Below, in pieces: positions 1-7,797 of a stretch of DNA of 64,000 nucleotides; positions within the stretch are counted from its first letter, which is position 1, and every line of letters begins with the position of its first letter. The stretch lies in NCBI GenBank assembly GCA_900469955.1, contig UBYX01000021.1:1-64000 (forward strand), read 5' to 3'. The stretch is from Hyphomicrobiales bacterium (GTDB lineage Bacteria; Pseudomonadota; Alphaproteobacteria; Rhizobiales; Rhizobiaceae). The translations under genes and the position numbers were made by a program. The notes beneath the pieces are model-generated. The model saw only the letters and a program-made list of their open reading frames with translations. It was not told the DNA's origin and made no database searches.

Positions 1-1
1 G

Positions 2-295
2 AAGGGTTGGGCGGGCGAATGTCATGCAGCCAGCGAGATGCCTGCGGGAGCCGAGGTGACCGTCATGGTGAGGCCTGAAAACCTGCAGATTGGCGAGGCG
101 GGGGTGGTAAATGGCGGCCTTTCATGGTCGGGTGAGATCAGCCAGGCGATTTTCCGGGGGCCGCACCGTTCGATCATGGTGAAAACCGCAGACCACACGT
201 TGCATATCGAGACGCCTTCGCTAGCGGATGTCGGGATCGGCCGTACGGTGACGGTGGCTGCGCCCTCGGACGCAGCCTGGGCCGTCCGCAACTGA
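2..295 (+). CDS. ABC transporter ATP-binding protein, C-terminal fragment (TOBE domain)
   Basis: The reading frame is open from the window edge and stops at 293-295, so only the last ~97 residues are seen. The motif VRPENLQIG followed by a small beta-rich segment is typical of the C-terminal TOBE regulatory domain of MalK/PotA-type importer ATPases. No Walker motifs are visible because they lie upstream of the window. The substrate cannot be told. An internal ATG at 38 is not the true start because the frame continues upstream. The next gene on the strand is a LigM-like demethylase 474 bases on, so the transporter could belong to an aromatic-acid locus; that is only a guess from position. Confidence 0.75.
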   Translation, partial: KGWAGECHAASEMPAGAEVTVMVRPENLQIGEAGVVNGGLSWSGEISQAIFRGPHRSIMVKTADHTLHIETPSLADVGIGRTVTVAAPSDAAWAVRN

Positions 296-440
296 GCGGA
301 TTCCGCTCCATCCGATCATCCGAGAACTGCCGTCCTCCTGCCAGATGACCCTGCTAGGTCTTGCGCTTGGGCCTCTCACCCTGTCGGTGACGCCCCGGGG
401 CCCGCTCGCGGGGTGGAATCTCTGTTGCGCCTAGGGCAAT

Positions 441-450
441 ATGTATACAT
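441..450. promoter_or_regulatory. Palindrome ATGTATACAT, candidate GntR-type operator (upstream copy)
   Basis: Perfect 10-base palindrome in the 474-base gap before the LigM-like gene. FCD-type GntR regulators commonly bind TGTATACA-like cores. A second copy with one change lies 86 bases downstream, centre to centre. No regulator gene is visible next to it, so the binding protein is inferred. Confidence 0.4.
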
Positions 451-526
451 AAAAATGACAAAGCTTACTCCTTCACCCGATGGATGTGCGTCTTGAGGCC
501 TGTATCCAACAGAAGTCGACACATTT

Positions 527-536
527 ATGTATGCAT
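527..536. promoter_or_regulatory. Near-palindrome ATGTATGCAT, candidate GntR-type operator (downstream copy)
   Basis: Differs from the copy at 441-450 by one base. Both copies sit in an AT-richer stretch of the gap (AAATG or TTTAT flanks), upstream of the ATG at 770. The leader between this site and the start codon is ~230 bases and holds no convincing gene. Confidence 0.35.
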
Positions 537-769
537 TTCGGCGGTTTGCTGTTGTGCATGCCAAACCCTTGTTCTATGAATTGTCGGAGCCGGGAGGTAG
601 GGCGAGGCTTTGGTCGTTTGGCGACAGGCCGAGAGCGAGAACCGGTCGTGAGAGGAGATTGGCGGGAGGAGACCGCGGCCCCTCATTTGCAAAGGCAATT
701 ACGACCAGGCAGCCAATCCCGCCATTCGGCGTGGGAGGCACGGATCGGAGAGCAACGGAGGGAAGGTCT

Positions 770-2176
770 ATGGCAAGGAATCTGACACAGATCCTAAAGG
801 AAAAGGGAAATCCGGTCGAGGTGCTGCGCAATTCGCGCATCGGCATGTATATCTATCCGGTCGTCGCTCCGGAGTTTTCCAATTGGCGGACGGAACAGGT
901 CGCATGGCGCGAGTCGGCCGTTCTCTTCGATCAGTCGCACCACATGGACGAATTGATCGTCGAAGGCCCGGACGCGGCCAAATTCCTAGAAAGCCTCGCG
1001 ATCAACAGCTTTGCGAATTTCGACACCAATCGTGCCAAGCATTACGTTCCGGTTACGCCGGCGGGTTACGTTATCGGCGACATGATCATCTTTCGCGAAC
1101 GCGAGGACAAATTCGTGCTCGTCGGCCGTGCGCCGACTGCCAACTGGCTGCGTTACAACGCCTCGCTTGGTAAACACGATGTCAAGCTTACCCATGACCC
1201 GCGCTCGCCTTCTCGTCCGGACGGCAAGCAGGTCGACCGGGTTCACTATCGCTTCCAGATCCAGGGACCGGATGCGCCGAAGATCTTCGAGAAGATGAAC
1301 GGTGGTCCGATCCCCGACATCAAGTTCTTCCATGTCGACTGGATCAATGTCGGCAACCGGAAGGTTCAGGCGCTGCGTCATGGCATGGCGGGCGCTCCGG
1401 GCCTCGAAATATGGGGGCCTTATGCGGAAAAGGACGAGGTCCGCGAGATCGTGGTTCAGGCTGCGAAAGATGCCGGGGTCGATCTCTATCTCGTCGGCGC
1501 GCGTGCCTATTCCACCAATACGCTCGAATCCGGCTGGATCCCGTCGCCGCTTCCGGCAATCTATACGGGCGCCGAGTTGCAGGGATACCGCGACTGGCTG
1601 ACGGAGGACAGCTACGAAGCCATGGGTTCGATCGGCGGCAGCCTCGTTTCCGATAACATCGAGGACTACTACGTCACGCCTTATGAACTCGGTTACGGCA
1701 TCTACATCAAATTCGACCACGACTTCGTCGGGCGCCAGGCGCTCGAAAAGATGAAGGGCCAGCCGCATCGCAAGAAGGTCACCTTCGAATGGAACGCGGA
1801 AGATGTGATGAAGGTCATTGCCTCGAGCTTCGTTCCGGGTGAGCAGGCCTACAAATGGATCGACCTGCCGCAGCCGAACTATGCGTCTTCCAGCGCCGAC
1901 AGGATCATGCACGGCGACAAGGTGGTCGGCATGTCGATGTTCAACGGCTACAGCTACAACGAACGCTGCATGCTCTCGCTCGGCGTGGTGGATGCGGATG
2001 TTCAGGAAGGCGACGTGCTGACCCTCATCTGGGGTGAGCCGAACGGGGGCACGGGTAAGACCTCGATCGAGCAGGGGCACAAGCAGGCCGAGATCCGCGT
2101 GCGCGTGTCCCCGACGCCCTATGCGCGGGAAGCTCGCGAAAACTATGCCGAAAGCTGGCGTACGAAAAGAAGCTGA
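770..2176 (+). CDS. LigM/DesA-type tetrahydrofolate-dependent aromatic O-demethylase (GcvT family)
   Basis: A 468-residue GcvT-fold protein. It should move a methyl group from a methoxylated aromatic acid (vanillate, syringate or similar) to tetrahydrofolate in the cytoplasm. The start at 770 was chosen over the longer open frame because GGAGGGAAGG precedes it by a few bases. As I recall the LigM sequence, the match is close along the length: NSRIGMYIYPVVAPEFSNW near residues 23-41, RHGMAGAPGLEIWGPY near 203, NTLESGWIPSPLPAIY near 250 and MSMFNGYSYNE near 387. LigM of Sphingobium is about 471 residues. True GcvT aminomethyltransferases are shorter and lack these blocks. The DmdA (DMSP demethylase) branch is an alternative. 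No other aromatic-pathway gene is visible. Confidence 0.75.
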   Translation: MARNLTQILKEKGNPVEVLRNSRIGMYIYPVVAPEFSNWRTEQVAWRESAVLFDQSHHMDELIVEGPDAAKFLESLAINSFANFDTNRAKHYVPVTPAGYVIGDMIIFREREDKFVLVGRAPTANWLRYNASLGKHDVKLTHDPRSPSRPDGKQVDRVHYRFQIQGPDAPKIFEKMNGGPIPDIKFFHVDWINVGNRKVQALRHGMAGAPGLEIWGPYAEKDEVREIVVQAAKDAGVDLYLVGARAYSTNTLESGWIPSPLPAIYTGAELQGYRDWLTEDSYEAMGSIGGSLVSDNIEDYYVTPYELGYGIYIKFDHDFVGRQALEKMKGQPHRKKVTFEWNAEDVMKVIASSFVPGEQAYKWIDLPQPNYASSSADRIMHGDKVVGMSMFNGYSYNERCMLSLGVVDADVQEGDVLTLIWGEPNGGTGKTSIEQGHKQAEIRVRVSPTPYAREARENYAESWRTKRS

Positions 2177-2197
2177 TTTCTCTCCTGGCAAAATCTG

Positions 2198-2222
2198 AAG
2201 CGGCGGCCTCCGGTCGCCGCTT
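2198..2222 (+). terminator. Rho-independent terminator after the LigM-like gene
   Basis: Inverted repeat AAGCGGCGGCC / GGTCGCCGCTT with a three-base loop, followed by TTCGTATT, starting 21 bases after the stop codon. Confidence 0.7.
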
Positions 2223-2250
2223 TTCGTATTCCGGCCCGACGGACCGTCAC

Positions 2251-2436
2251 CTAACGCTGTTTGGCGCCGGCGCTCTTGCCGTCCGAACTCTTCGAACGTT
2301 CCTCAAAACGATCCTTGCCCTTGGGGAGATCGGAGCCCTTTTTCGCTTCGACCTTCTTTTCTTCCTTCCGAGTGCTCTGCTTCAGCCCGCGGGCCGATTC
2401 ACGACCCTTTTCGGTCGGTGCCTGTTCGATACCCAT
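2251..2436 (-). CDS. Small highly charged hypothetical protein (61 aa)
   Basis: I do not recognise the family. The 61-residue product is almost entirely polar: Lys, Glu, Arg, Ser and Asp dominate, with no hydrophobic core, no cysteine and a KKVEAKKG-like middle. It is therefore probably disordered. The gene is believable because a strong ribosome site, GGAGG, sits 6 bases before the ATG at 2436. Its end faces the end of the LigM-like gene, with that gene's terminator between them. Such small charged proteins in rhizobia are often stress-related, but nothing here shows that. Confidence 0.6.
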   Translation of the reverse strand: MGIEQAPTEKGRESARGLKQSTRKEEKKVEAKKGSDLPKGKDRFEERSKSSDGKSAGAKQR

Positions 2437-2927
2437 ATTGCTTCCTCCTGCATCCTCGTGGGATCCAGTGAAACACGCGGGAGCGGCCTCTTGTTCCTGA
2501 CCCCGGCGTCAGCCAGCTTTGCCGGCAAGCACCTTTGGCCGCGCGGATAAAAATCCGGCGCGGTTCGGTTTTTGCGGGAATGGGGCAGGCGGGGTATACG
2601 GGTATTGGGTATTCAGGTTTCCACCTGCCCCGACCGTCTCCGTGGTTTCCGGGGATTTCCCAGCCCCCTTCGACCACTTCATCGACCATCATCAGGAACC
2701 GGACCTTGCAAGACCGTGGATGCGACCGGTTCGCGAACCCGGTTTCCCTATCCGATGACGGGAAGGATTATGCGGGTGGTGAGGGATGCGGGGACGAACG
2801 GGAAGGGGACAGCGGCTAAGTGTCTGAAAGATGACAGAAGAATTTTCAAGGCGACCAAAAATTGTCCCCATTTGAGATGGTAGACAAATGTCTCTTTTGG
2901 ACGATTGCCGAGGCGTCGCGATGTTAA
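2437..2927. other. Gene-poor interval with a GC-rich hairpin
   Basis: About 490 bases with no frame that has both a plausible start site and a protein-like composition; the overlapping frames here are rich in Arg, Pro and Gly. It contains the promoter side of the small charged gene. A hairpin lies at 2539-2563 (CCGCGC-GGAT, AAAA loop, ATCC-GGCGCGG, one bulge) followed by TTCGGTTTTT, which resembles a plus-strand terminator without a clear gene. The far end becomes AT-richer from about 2820. Confidence 0.4.
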
Positions 2928-3341
2928 CTACTTCACGACGCGAATATTGATGGTTTTATCGCCTAAAACGCCATCGCCAATTTCCATCCGTAAAATGGCA
3001 CGATCTCTACCCTCAAAACCCGGCTTTGGGGTGTAGTAGATGACAGCTCCCATCGCTTTGATCTTGGAGCAGTGCCCACGATCACTTTTCGGCGATGGAA
3101 ATACCCCTTCTTGAACTATCTCGATCCGCCCGTTCTTCGGCTTTTCAATGATTCTATGTGCCGGGACGTCAATTGTTTTGCAATCTTGTCCGATATGCCA
3201 CAGCTCTCCGAGCCGTGTTTTCTTAGCGGCGAAGACAGTCTTTTGAACCGTTTTTCGTTGGATGCCTTCCTCAGCGCCGGCATAGGTAGGAATCAAAGCC
3301 AACGACAATGCAAGCATTAAAACAGCAGTCACAAGTTTCAT
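2928..3341 (-). CDS. Small secreted hypothetical protein (137 aa)
   Basis: No family recognised. The N-terminus is a clear Sec signal peptide: a Lys at position 2, a hydrophobic run of about 16 residues, then cleavage near TYAGA-EEG. The mature part of about 114 residues is basic, has two cysteines (in QDCK and GHCSK) that could form a disulfide, and ends in beta-like segments (IYYTPKPGFEGRD, INIRVVK). The block VIYYTPKPGFEGRD recalls the cadherin-like or Ig-like repeats of bacterial surface proteins, but this is weak. The local base composition is AT-richer than the neighbours, so transfer is possible. It should be exported to the periplasm. Confidence 0.7.
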   Translation of the reverse strand: MKLVTAVLMLALSLALIPTYAGAEEGIQRKTVQKTVFAAKKTRLGELWHIGQDCKTIDVPAHRIIEKPKNGRIEIVQEGVFPSPKSDRGHCSKIKAMGAVIYYTPKPGFEGRDRAILRMEIGDGVLGDKTINIRVVK

Positions 3342-3461
3342 AGTTCACGCCCCACAACTGAGGTGCGAAATTACCTTTTTCTTCAATGGAGTCAATGCGA
3401 GTCTGAGCCGGATTCGTCACTCTTTAGCATCTCATTCAAGCCAGTTTTGATATTTGGCAAA

Positions 3462-4904
3462 TCACCGTCCCGCCGAACGCGCCGACAAAAACACCTGCGG
3501 CTCGTAGGCGAAACTTTTGTCGAAGGGATAGGTAGGGCGCTGTTTGCGGTGACGCTCCAGTCGCTCGACGAACTGATCGACAACACCCGGTGACAGCGCC
3601 ATCAGGTTGGGATTGGCGATCGGCGCCAATTCCGGCGAGAGATAACCGGATTTTACGACGATGATCTTGGCCTTCTTCGGATCCAGGCCGAGGCGGGTAA
3701 AGTCGGCGATGTTGTGATAGGGCCGTCGCTTCGCCGACAGTACCAGTTCGATGCCGTCGATCACGACCACCACCTGGCGATCGGCGAGGTCTGTGGTGTC
3801 GTGCAGGAGTTTTACCCTTACCCTGGCCCGCACCGGCTTGCTGCCGATCGTGTCGAGCGAGGCGCCGATCGAAAGGTCGAGTTCCGCGCCGACGCCGGCG
3901 TCGTAGCAGGCCTCAGTTGCGGCCTTGTCGGCAATGCCGGCGAACACGACGCCGGTGGCGCCCCTTGTGATCAGCTCGGCAAGTACCTCGGCGCGATCGC
4001 CGACACCACCGCCAGTCGGGTTGTCGCCGGATTCGGCAAGCACCACTGGGGAGGTCTTGCTGGCAACTGCTCTTGCGACGCATTCCTGGATCGAGCCGGT
4101 CTCACAGCCGAAGACGAATTTTTCGCGCGCATCCCAGTAGGCACTGGCGATACGCCTGGCTTCCCGTTCGAGAATAGCGCGGTCTGTTCCGGTCAGGATC
4201 GCCGCCGCCGTGGCGCGCGGTTCGTCGGCCCAGACGTAACCGACCATCAGCGAGGTGTCCCAGACGCCGTCGATCGCGTCGATTTGCGGCATCATTTCGT
4301 AGAGGCTCTTTGCCGGCTCGTCGACGGTGCTGGTGCGCTCGCCCGGCAGCACGACGGGGATCGGCGCCCAGAGCAGCACCGGCTTAACGCCGGTCTTCAG
4401 GCTTTCGACCAGCATTTTCACCGACCGGCGCATCGTCTCCTCCACATCGATATGCGGGGCGGTGCGATAGGTGGAATACATGTCGAGTGCGTCGATGATG
4501 CGCTGGCTGACATTGCCGTGCAGGTCGTAGCTCGCCGAAACCATGCAGTCGGGGCCGACGAGTTCGCGGGCGGCGGTGATCCAGTCGCCTTCAGCATCCT
4601 CCATGCCCTGCACATACATGGCGCCGTGCATCGCCAGATAGAGACCGTCCAGCGGCAGCAACGGCTTCAGGCGCTCGAGGAATTCGGCCTTGAAGCGCTC
4701 ATAGGTGGAGCGGGCAACGGGCCCGCCGGCGATGGCGCGGCAATGAATGGTCGGAAGGAATTCCCCCTCGTAATCCCTAAGAAAGGCAAAATAAGGCGAT
4801 GCCGTCAGTTCCTCGCCACGTACGACGCGAAAGTCCTTCTCCTCGTTCAGGACCGGGTTGTAGGTGCTACATTCGATATGGATGCCGCCGACAGCAATGC
4901 GCAT
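3462..4904 (-). CDS. M81 family metallopeptidase (MlrC / microcystinase-like)
   Basis: 480 residues, the usual length for MlrC-type M81 enzymes, which cleave small or linear peptides with a zinc centre. Visible features are the N-terminal IHIECSTYN block (8-16), AMHGAM with His93, YDLHGN with Asp127/His129, PHIDVEE with His151 (likely metal ligands), and a C-terminal MlrC domain starting near GDNPTGGG (about 293-300). It is cytoplasmic, with no signal peptide. It follows the ROK regulator by 13 bases on the same strand and is divergent from a Dpp-type importer. The simplest reading is that it trims an imported peptide-like substrate. The exact substrate is unknown; microcystin itself is unlikely to be the natural one. 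Confidence 0.85.
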   Translation of the reverse strand: MRIAVGGIHIECSTYNPVLNEEKDFRVVRGEELTASPYFAFLRDYEGEFLPTIHCRAIAGGPVARSTYERFKAEFLERLKPLLPLDGLYLAMHGAMYVQGMEDAEGDWITAARELVGPDCMVSASYDLHGNVSQRIIDALDMYSTYRTAPHIDVEETMRRSVKMLVESLKTGVKPVLLWAPIPVVLPGERTSTVDEPAKSLYEMMPQIDAIDGVWDTSLMVGYVWADEPRATAAAILTGTDRAILEREARRIASAYWDAREKFVFGCETGSIQECVARAVASKTSPVVLAESGDNPTGGGVGDRAEVLAELITRGATGVVFAGIADKAATEACYDAGVGAELDLSIGASLDTIGSKPVRARVRVKLLHDTTDLADRQVVVVIDGIELVLSAKRRPYHNIADFTRLGLDPKKAKIIVVKSGYLSPELAPIANPNLMALSPGVVDQFVERLERHRKQRPTYPFDKSFAYEPQVFLSARSAGR

Positions 4905-4917
4905 GGAAAAACCTCAG

Positions 4918-6057
4918 CTAATAAGAAGAACCGATCAGAAAATTATGGGCTGCAATACCTGCCGCCCCACGCGCCCAGACATCGCCGTCCACACGCTTGA
5001 TGCGGATGGGCGTCTGGCCTGCGTAACGCGGCAGGACGTTGGTCTCTATGGCCTGATTGACCACCGTGCCGAAAAGACCTTCGAACGAACCTTCCACATG
5101 CGTGATCAGGATGAGGCCGGGGTCGTTCATCTGGATGAGGTTGGCGATTGCGAGTCCGAGAGCCGAGCCGGCGCGGTGCAGGATGCGGATCGCTGCGGCA
5201 TTGCCGGTCGATGCCTCGTTTTCGATGTCCGACAGCGAGGTGCATTCGAGCCCCTCGGCGCGCGACATTTCCTTGATCGCCTTCATGGAGGCGACGGTAT
5301 CGAGGCAGCCGCGCTTGCCGCAGCGGCAGGGTGAGCCGCCGGGCTCGATGGTGCAATGGGCGATTTCGCCGGCGCCGCCGTGATTGCCGCGATAGAGCCT
5401 GCCGTCGATGAAATGGGCGCAGCCGATGCCGTCGCCGAGCGAAACCACGCTGAAGTTCTGGATTTCACGGGCGCTGCCAAAGAGCTTTTCGCTGACCGCG
5501 ACGGCCTTCGCATCGTTCTCGATGAAGGTTTCGATGCCGGAGCGCTCGCGGATAATTTTTGCGAGCGGCACGTCCTGCCAGCCGAGCAGCGTGGATTTCA
5601 CGCAATTGGCCTGGGATTCGTCGACGAAGCCGGAGAGGGCCACGCCAATGCCGGAGAGTTTTTCCTTCGCGTCGGGATGGGCTTCGAGGAGGCTCGGCAG
5701 GCCTTCGGTAATCGCCTCGGCAATGACCTTCGGGTCGCGCGACAGCGGCATTGCCTGACGGGCGATGATCTTGCCGTTGAGGTCGCTGAGGATCATCGGC
5801 GCCGGATCTTCGAGCAGAGAAATGCCGACGAAGAATGCACATTCGGGATGCAGGTCGAGCAGTACCGAAGGCCGACCCTGGCCATAGACGATTTCCGTCT
5901 CATGCAGCACGCCGAGATCGATCAGGTCGCGCGCGATGCCGCTCATCGCCGCTTTGCTCAATCCCAGCATCTGCGCCATCTCGGTCCGGCTGAGTGGTCC
6001 GGACTCGCTGATGGCGCGCAGCAGCTGGCGCTGGGAGGAAGTGAGCATGGCGTTCAA
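4918..6057 (-). CDS. ROK family transcriptional regulator (NagC/Mlc-like)
   Basis: 379 residues: a winged-helix DNA-binding part at 8-60 (SRTEMAQMLGLSKAAMSG as recognition region) and a ROK sugar-kinase-fold part at about 72-375. It carries the ROK zinc cluster CRCGKRGC (244-251) with His234 in EIAH, and the catalytic-type Asn181-Asp182. It probably represses this locus and responds to a sugar or amino sugar derivative. It starts 135 bases from the divergent importer gene and is followed by the M81 peptidase with a 13-base gap, so it likely controls both directions from the shared AT-rich gap and its own expression too. Confidence 0.85.
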   Translation of the reverse strand: MNAMLTSSQRQLLRAISESGPLSRTEMAQMLGLSKAAMSGIARDLIDLGVLHETEIVYGQGRPSVLLDLHPECAFFVGISLLEDPAPMILSDLNGKIIARQAMPLSRDPKVIAEAITEGLPSLLEAHPDAKEKLSGIGVALSGFVDESQANCVKSTLLGWQDVPLAKIIRERSGIETFIENDAKAVAVSEKLFGSAREIQNFSVVSLGDGIGCAHFIDGRLYRGNHGGAGEIAHCTIEPGGSPCRCGKRGCLDTVASMKAIKEMSRAEGLECTSLSDIENEASTGNAAAIRILHRAGSALGLAIANLIQMNDPGLILITHVEGSFEGLFGTVVNQAIETNVLPRYAGQTPIRIKRVDGDVWARGAAGIAAHNFLIGSSY

Positions 6058-6192
6058 GCGGCTTTGGTCCTCTGGATTTGCGCCTTGACACTAAGTTTAG
6101 AAAATGAACAAATCAACGACAATAAATTATAAAAATGATCTAAGGCAGCGCGAGCTGCCCTGACGTCAACAAAAAACCAAGGGTGAACAATC
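6058..6192. promoter_or_regulatory. Divergent promoter region between ROK regulator and importer operon
   Basis: A 135-base gap, with a markedly AT-rich core at about 6093-6142 flanked by a plus-strand TTGACA (6086-6091). NagC/Mlc-type operators are AT-rich, and TTTAG...CTAAG arms bracket the core, so ROK repressor binding here is likely. Exact half-sites could not be fixed by eye. Confidence 0.45.
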
Positions 6193-7728
6193 ATGACCAT
6201 GTTTCTGAAAAATCGTCGTTTTGTACTCGCCTCGGCGGTTGCTGGCGGTCTCGTATTTCCGATATCCGCAAGCGCTGCGACGCTGAACGTGATGCAGACC
6301 GAAGCGCCGCGTTCCATGGATCCGGGCGACCAGACCGCCACCTATACAGCCGCTCTGCTCGATCCGATGTACGAAGGCCTCCTCAAGCGCGATCCGGATC
6401 TTTCGCTCAAGCCGGCGCTTGCTACCGAATGGTCTTCGGATGCCGCAGGTCTTGTCTGGACTTTCAAGCTGCGTCCGGGCGTCAAGTTCCATGACGGCAC
6501 CCCTTTTGATGCCGATGTCGTGGTCAAGAACTTCGCCCGCCACCTCGATACCAAACGCGGGCTTGCCGCGAGCGGCCGTCTGCGCACCTTTCTCGAAGGC
6601 GTGACTGCCGTCGATCCGATGACCGTGCAGTTCAAGCTGAAGAGCCAGTATCCCGCGTTCCTGGCGCTGCTGACCACCGGTCCGTGCCTGATGGTGAGCC
6701 CTGCCGCGGAGACCGCAGGGACGATCGGCAGCAAGGCCGTCGGCACCGGCCCCTACAAGCTCGCCGAATACAAGTCCGGCGAATATGTGCTGCAGACCAA
6801 GAACGGCGAATGGTGGGGCGGGGCGCCGAAGGGCGAGGACGAGATTAAGTGGACCTGGACGCCGGAGCCGTCCGTCATGAACATGGCGCTGCAGACGGGC
6901 GATGCCGATGTCGTCAACCCGTTCCCCGCGGCCTTTGCCCAGCAGCTCAAGGCCAATCCGGACATGACACTCAGCACGACCGACGGCTCGGCGGTGTTCT
7001 GGGTTTCGTTGAACACCAAGATGAAGCCGCTCGACGATGTGCGCGTCCGTCAGGCGCTGAACTACGCGACCGACCGGGAAGGTATCGTCAAAGCCTTCAT
7101 GCAGGGGTTTGCGAAGCCTGCAAATTCACCGCTCGCGCCGGTGACGCCCGGCTACGACAAGTCGCTTGCACCCTATAGCTATGACGTGGAGAAGGCGAAG
7201 CAGCTGTTGAAGGAGGCCGGTTATCCGGACGGATTCTCCATGTCGACCATCGTGCAGGAGCAGGAATCCCGTATCGGCGAGCTGCTACAGGCCATGTGGG
7301 CGAAAGCCGGCGTCAAGCTCGACGTGCGGAAGATGGAAGGCGGTGTCTGGTCGAAGGCGGCGTTCCTCGATCCCGCAGGCAAGGAGAAGGACGGTATCGG
7401 TTCCTCGATTGCTTCCTGGTCCTCGGGCGTCAACGGCGCGGATCTCCAATTCCGCCCCCTCTACTATTCCAAGAGCGCGTCACCGGCCGGTGCCAATCTT
7501 GGTTTCTTCTCCGATCCCAAGCTCGATGAACTGATCGACAAGGCGGCCTCGACGCTGGATGAGAAGGCGCGCAACGCGATCTATGTGGATGCGCAGAAGC
7601 TGGTGAATGAACAGGCGCCGCATGTGCTTCTCTTTACGAAGCAGGATCTTTTTGCGACGCGGGCAAGCGTCAAAGGCACTTGGGTCATTCCGGGCGGCCT
7701 GATCGTTGTCAAGGAAGCCAGGAAATAA
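6193..7728 (+). CDS. Dpp/Opp-type ABC transporter substrate-binding protein
   Basis: 511 residues, SBP family 5. A signal peptide (basic start, hydrophobic core, ASA cleavage near residue 28) sends it to the periplasm. Family blocks are visible: PRSMDPGDQTATY near the mature start, LYEGL-like MYEGLLKRDPDL, FKLRPGVKFHDGTPFDADVV near 94-113, VGTGPYKL near 185, and DVRVRQALNYATDRE near 280. It would bind a peptide, glycoside or muropeptide-like ligand and deliver it to the two permeases downstream. No ATPase gene follows, so the pump motor must be encoded elsewhere; this is common for rhizobial Dpp-type loci but odd here. An intergenic hairpin follows the gene. Confidence 0.9.
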   Translation: MTMFLKNRRFVLASAVAGGLVFPISASAATLNVMQTEAPRSMDPGDQTATYTAALLDPMYEGLLKRDPDLSLKPALATEWSSDAAGLVWTFKLRPGVKFHDGTPFDADVVVKNFARHLDTKRGLAASGRLRTFLEGVTAVDPMTVQFKLKSQYPAFLALLTTGPCLMVSPAAETAGTIGSKAVGTGPYKLAEYKSGEYVLQTKNGEWWGGAPKGEDEIKWTWTPEPSVMNMALQTGDADVVNPFPAAFAQQLKANPDMTLSTTDGSAVFWVSLNTKMKPLDDVRVRQALNYATDREGIVKAFMQGFAKPANSPLAPVTPGYDKSLAPYSYDVEKAKQLLKEAGYPDGFSMSTIVQEQESRIGELLQAMWAKAGVKLDVRKMEGGVWSKAAFLDPAGKEKDGIGSSIASWSSGVNGADLQFRPLYYSKSASPAGANLGFFSDPKLDELIDKAASTLDEKARNAIYVDAQKLVNEQAPHVLLFTKQDLFATRASVKGTWVIPGGLIVVKEARK

Positions 7729-7740
7729 TCTCCAGGCGCG

Positions 7741-7764
7741 GGCGGGCGAGGAGTATCGCCCGCC
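7741..7764 (+). terminator. Intra-operon terminator/attenuator hairpin
   Basis: Perfect 9-bp stem GGCGGGCGA / TCGCCCGCC with a 6-base loop, followed by GTCCTTTTTG. It sits between the binding-protein gene and the permease gene. Partial termination here would give the usual excess of binding protein over permease. Confidence 0.75.
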
Positions 7765-7797
7765 GTCCTTTTTGCGGTGAATTGATCGAGCGAGCGG

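Noticed and set aside
986..2191. 401-codon minus-strand frame opposite the LigM-like gene
   Set aside because: Antisense shadow with unnatural composition, while the plus strand encodes a clear family protein.
2519..2883. Three overlapping plus-strand frames of 79-103 codons
   Set aside because: Each is Arg/Pro/Gly-rich with no ribosome site, and they overlap one another; treated as non-coding.
3714..5000. 428-codon plus-strand frame opposite the M81 gene
   Set aside because: Shadow frame; the minus strand carries conserved M81 metal-site motifs throughout.
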